Part shown: positions 63,504-64,000 of the stretch, piece by piece | Layout of the letters: each line of letters begins with the position of its first letter | Position numbering within the stretch: position 1 is the stretch's first letter | From: Pratylenchus scribneri | Lineage: Eukaryota > Nematoda > Chromadorea > Rhabditida > Pratylenchidae | DNA: 64,000 nt | Direction: 5' to 3' | NCBI GenBank assembly: GCA_030063045.1 | Contig: JAQSEB010000033.1 | Coordinates: 1,674,001-1,738,000 of the forward strand | Made by a program: the position numbers and the translations under genes | Notes under the pieces: generated by a model | Told to the model about the DNA's origin: nothing | The model's database searches: none | What the model saw: the letters and a program-made list of their open reading frames with translations, nothing else

Positions 63504-64000
63504 ATCAACACATTTGATGAACACTATTTCTTTTATGTATTTTAATTATTTTAATGTGTAAAATACATTTTGTATTAATTCTATGTCTATGTTTTTTTTT
63601 GTTTTAATAATGGGTTTATTTCAATCCCACATTTATTTTTTTATATTTTCTTTATTGATATTTTAATTTTAATATTAATGTATTTTGTTTCCCATAAATA
63701 TCATCTTTTAATTAATCTTTTAATTATCATTTTTATATTTTTTTCATTTTTACAATCACTCAAAATTTAAACATGATCTTCTTTATTCCTAATTTTCACA
63801 TTATAGTAGCAAAAATGTAAAGAAAAAGCCAATAAATTTTTGGATATATTTCGTTCAAAACAATTCAAAATAAATATCTTAAAATAATTTTACTAATTTA
63901 TTTTGTGTTGTCTTTAGCAAACATCAACAATAAATATAAATAAATGTTGCCAACCACCCCCACTAAAATGGCGACCGAATGGAATATCACATCAATAAAA
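63504..64000. other. 3' UTR and downstream AT-rich sequence
   Basis: AT-rich with several AATAAA signals (for example 63831 and 63869). A short word ATGGCGACCGAATGGAATATC near 63968 could open another gene beyond the window, but this is untestable here. Confidence 0.5.

Overview
The window is nuclear DNA of a nematode. It is AT-rich, and its multi-exon genes have very short introns (about 40-60 nt, usually GT...AG with AG-ending T-rich acceptors). Several gene families are nematode-typical: CK1/TTBK-type kinase next to a nematode-style PTP, a ground-like protein, Kunitz proteins and M1 aminopeptidase. Possible trans-splice acceptors lie just upstream of several ATGs. Two introns read best as GC-AG, a class known to be unusually frequent in cyst nematodes (Globodera/Heterodera). 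A plant-parasitic tylenchid relative is therefore plausible but not proven. I see no bacterial genes, rRNA, convincing tRNA or CRISPR.

Layout. 1-4.85 kb: no gene recognised. 4.85-6.9 kb (+): two-Ig membrane protein whose second exon carries a 619-bp foldback element. 7.5-11 kb (-): SCYL1-like pseudokinase. 11.2-14.35 kb: a TTBK-type kinase (-) and a tyrosine phosphatase (+), head to head across a 74-bp inverted-repeat promoter. 14.9-15.8 kb (+): Kunitz protein. 15.96-23.07 kb (-): aminopeptidase N-like ectoenzyme. 24.36-25.2 kb (+): small mucin-like surface protein, convergent with a second Kunitz gene (-). 26.57-28.22 kb (+): retinol-dehydrogenase-like SDR. 28.5-30.97 kb (-): mitochondrial HSP70, divergent from BUB3 (31.48-32.81, +). 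33.09-34.77 kb (-): eRF3, divergent from EIF1AD (+), which is followed by CHP1 (+). 37.33-38.05 kb (-): MRPL11. 38.67-40.31 kb (+): TTBK-family pseudokinase. 40.7-42.73 kb (+): ground-like domain protein. 42.89-44.81 kb (-): CoREST. 46.17-48.2 kb (+): ATF4-like bZIP with overlapping upstream frames. 48.76-51.99 kb (+): a tight row of a small conserved secreted protein, COX16, PTRH2 and a repeat-bearing membrane protein. 53.0-55.35 kb (+): divergent annexin. 55.4-59.2 kb: gene-poor, with a second foldback element. 59.29-61.13 kb (+): CRIM1-like VWC membrane protein. 61.36-63.5 kb (+): poly(A) polymerase.

Most genes are housekeeping and unrelated in function. The arrangement that looks most like a designed unit is the kinase/phosphatase pair, because both genes start from mirror copies of one promoter. 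A third TTBK-family gene at 38.7 kb has the same TATAAAAGCA core at nearly the same distance from its ATG. The other notable structure is the foldback element at 5.0-5.6 kb. Its terminus supplies a 5' splice site, so the insertion could be removed as an intron with the reading frame kept.
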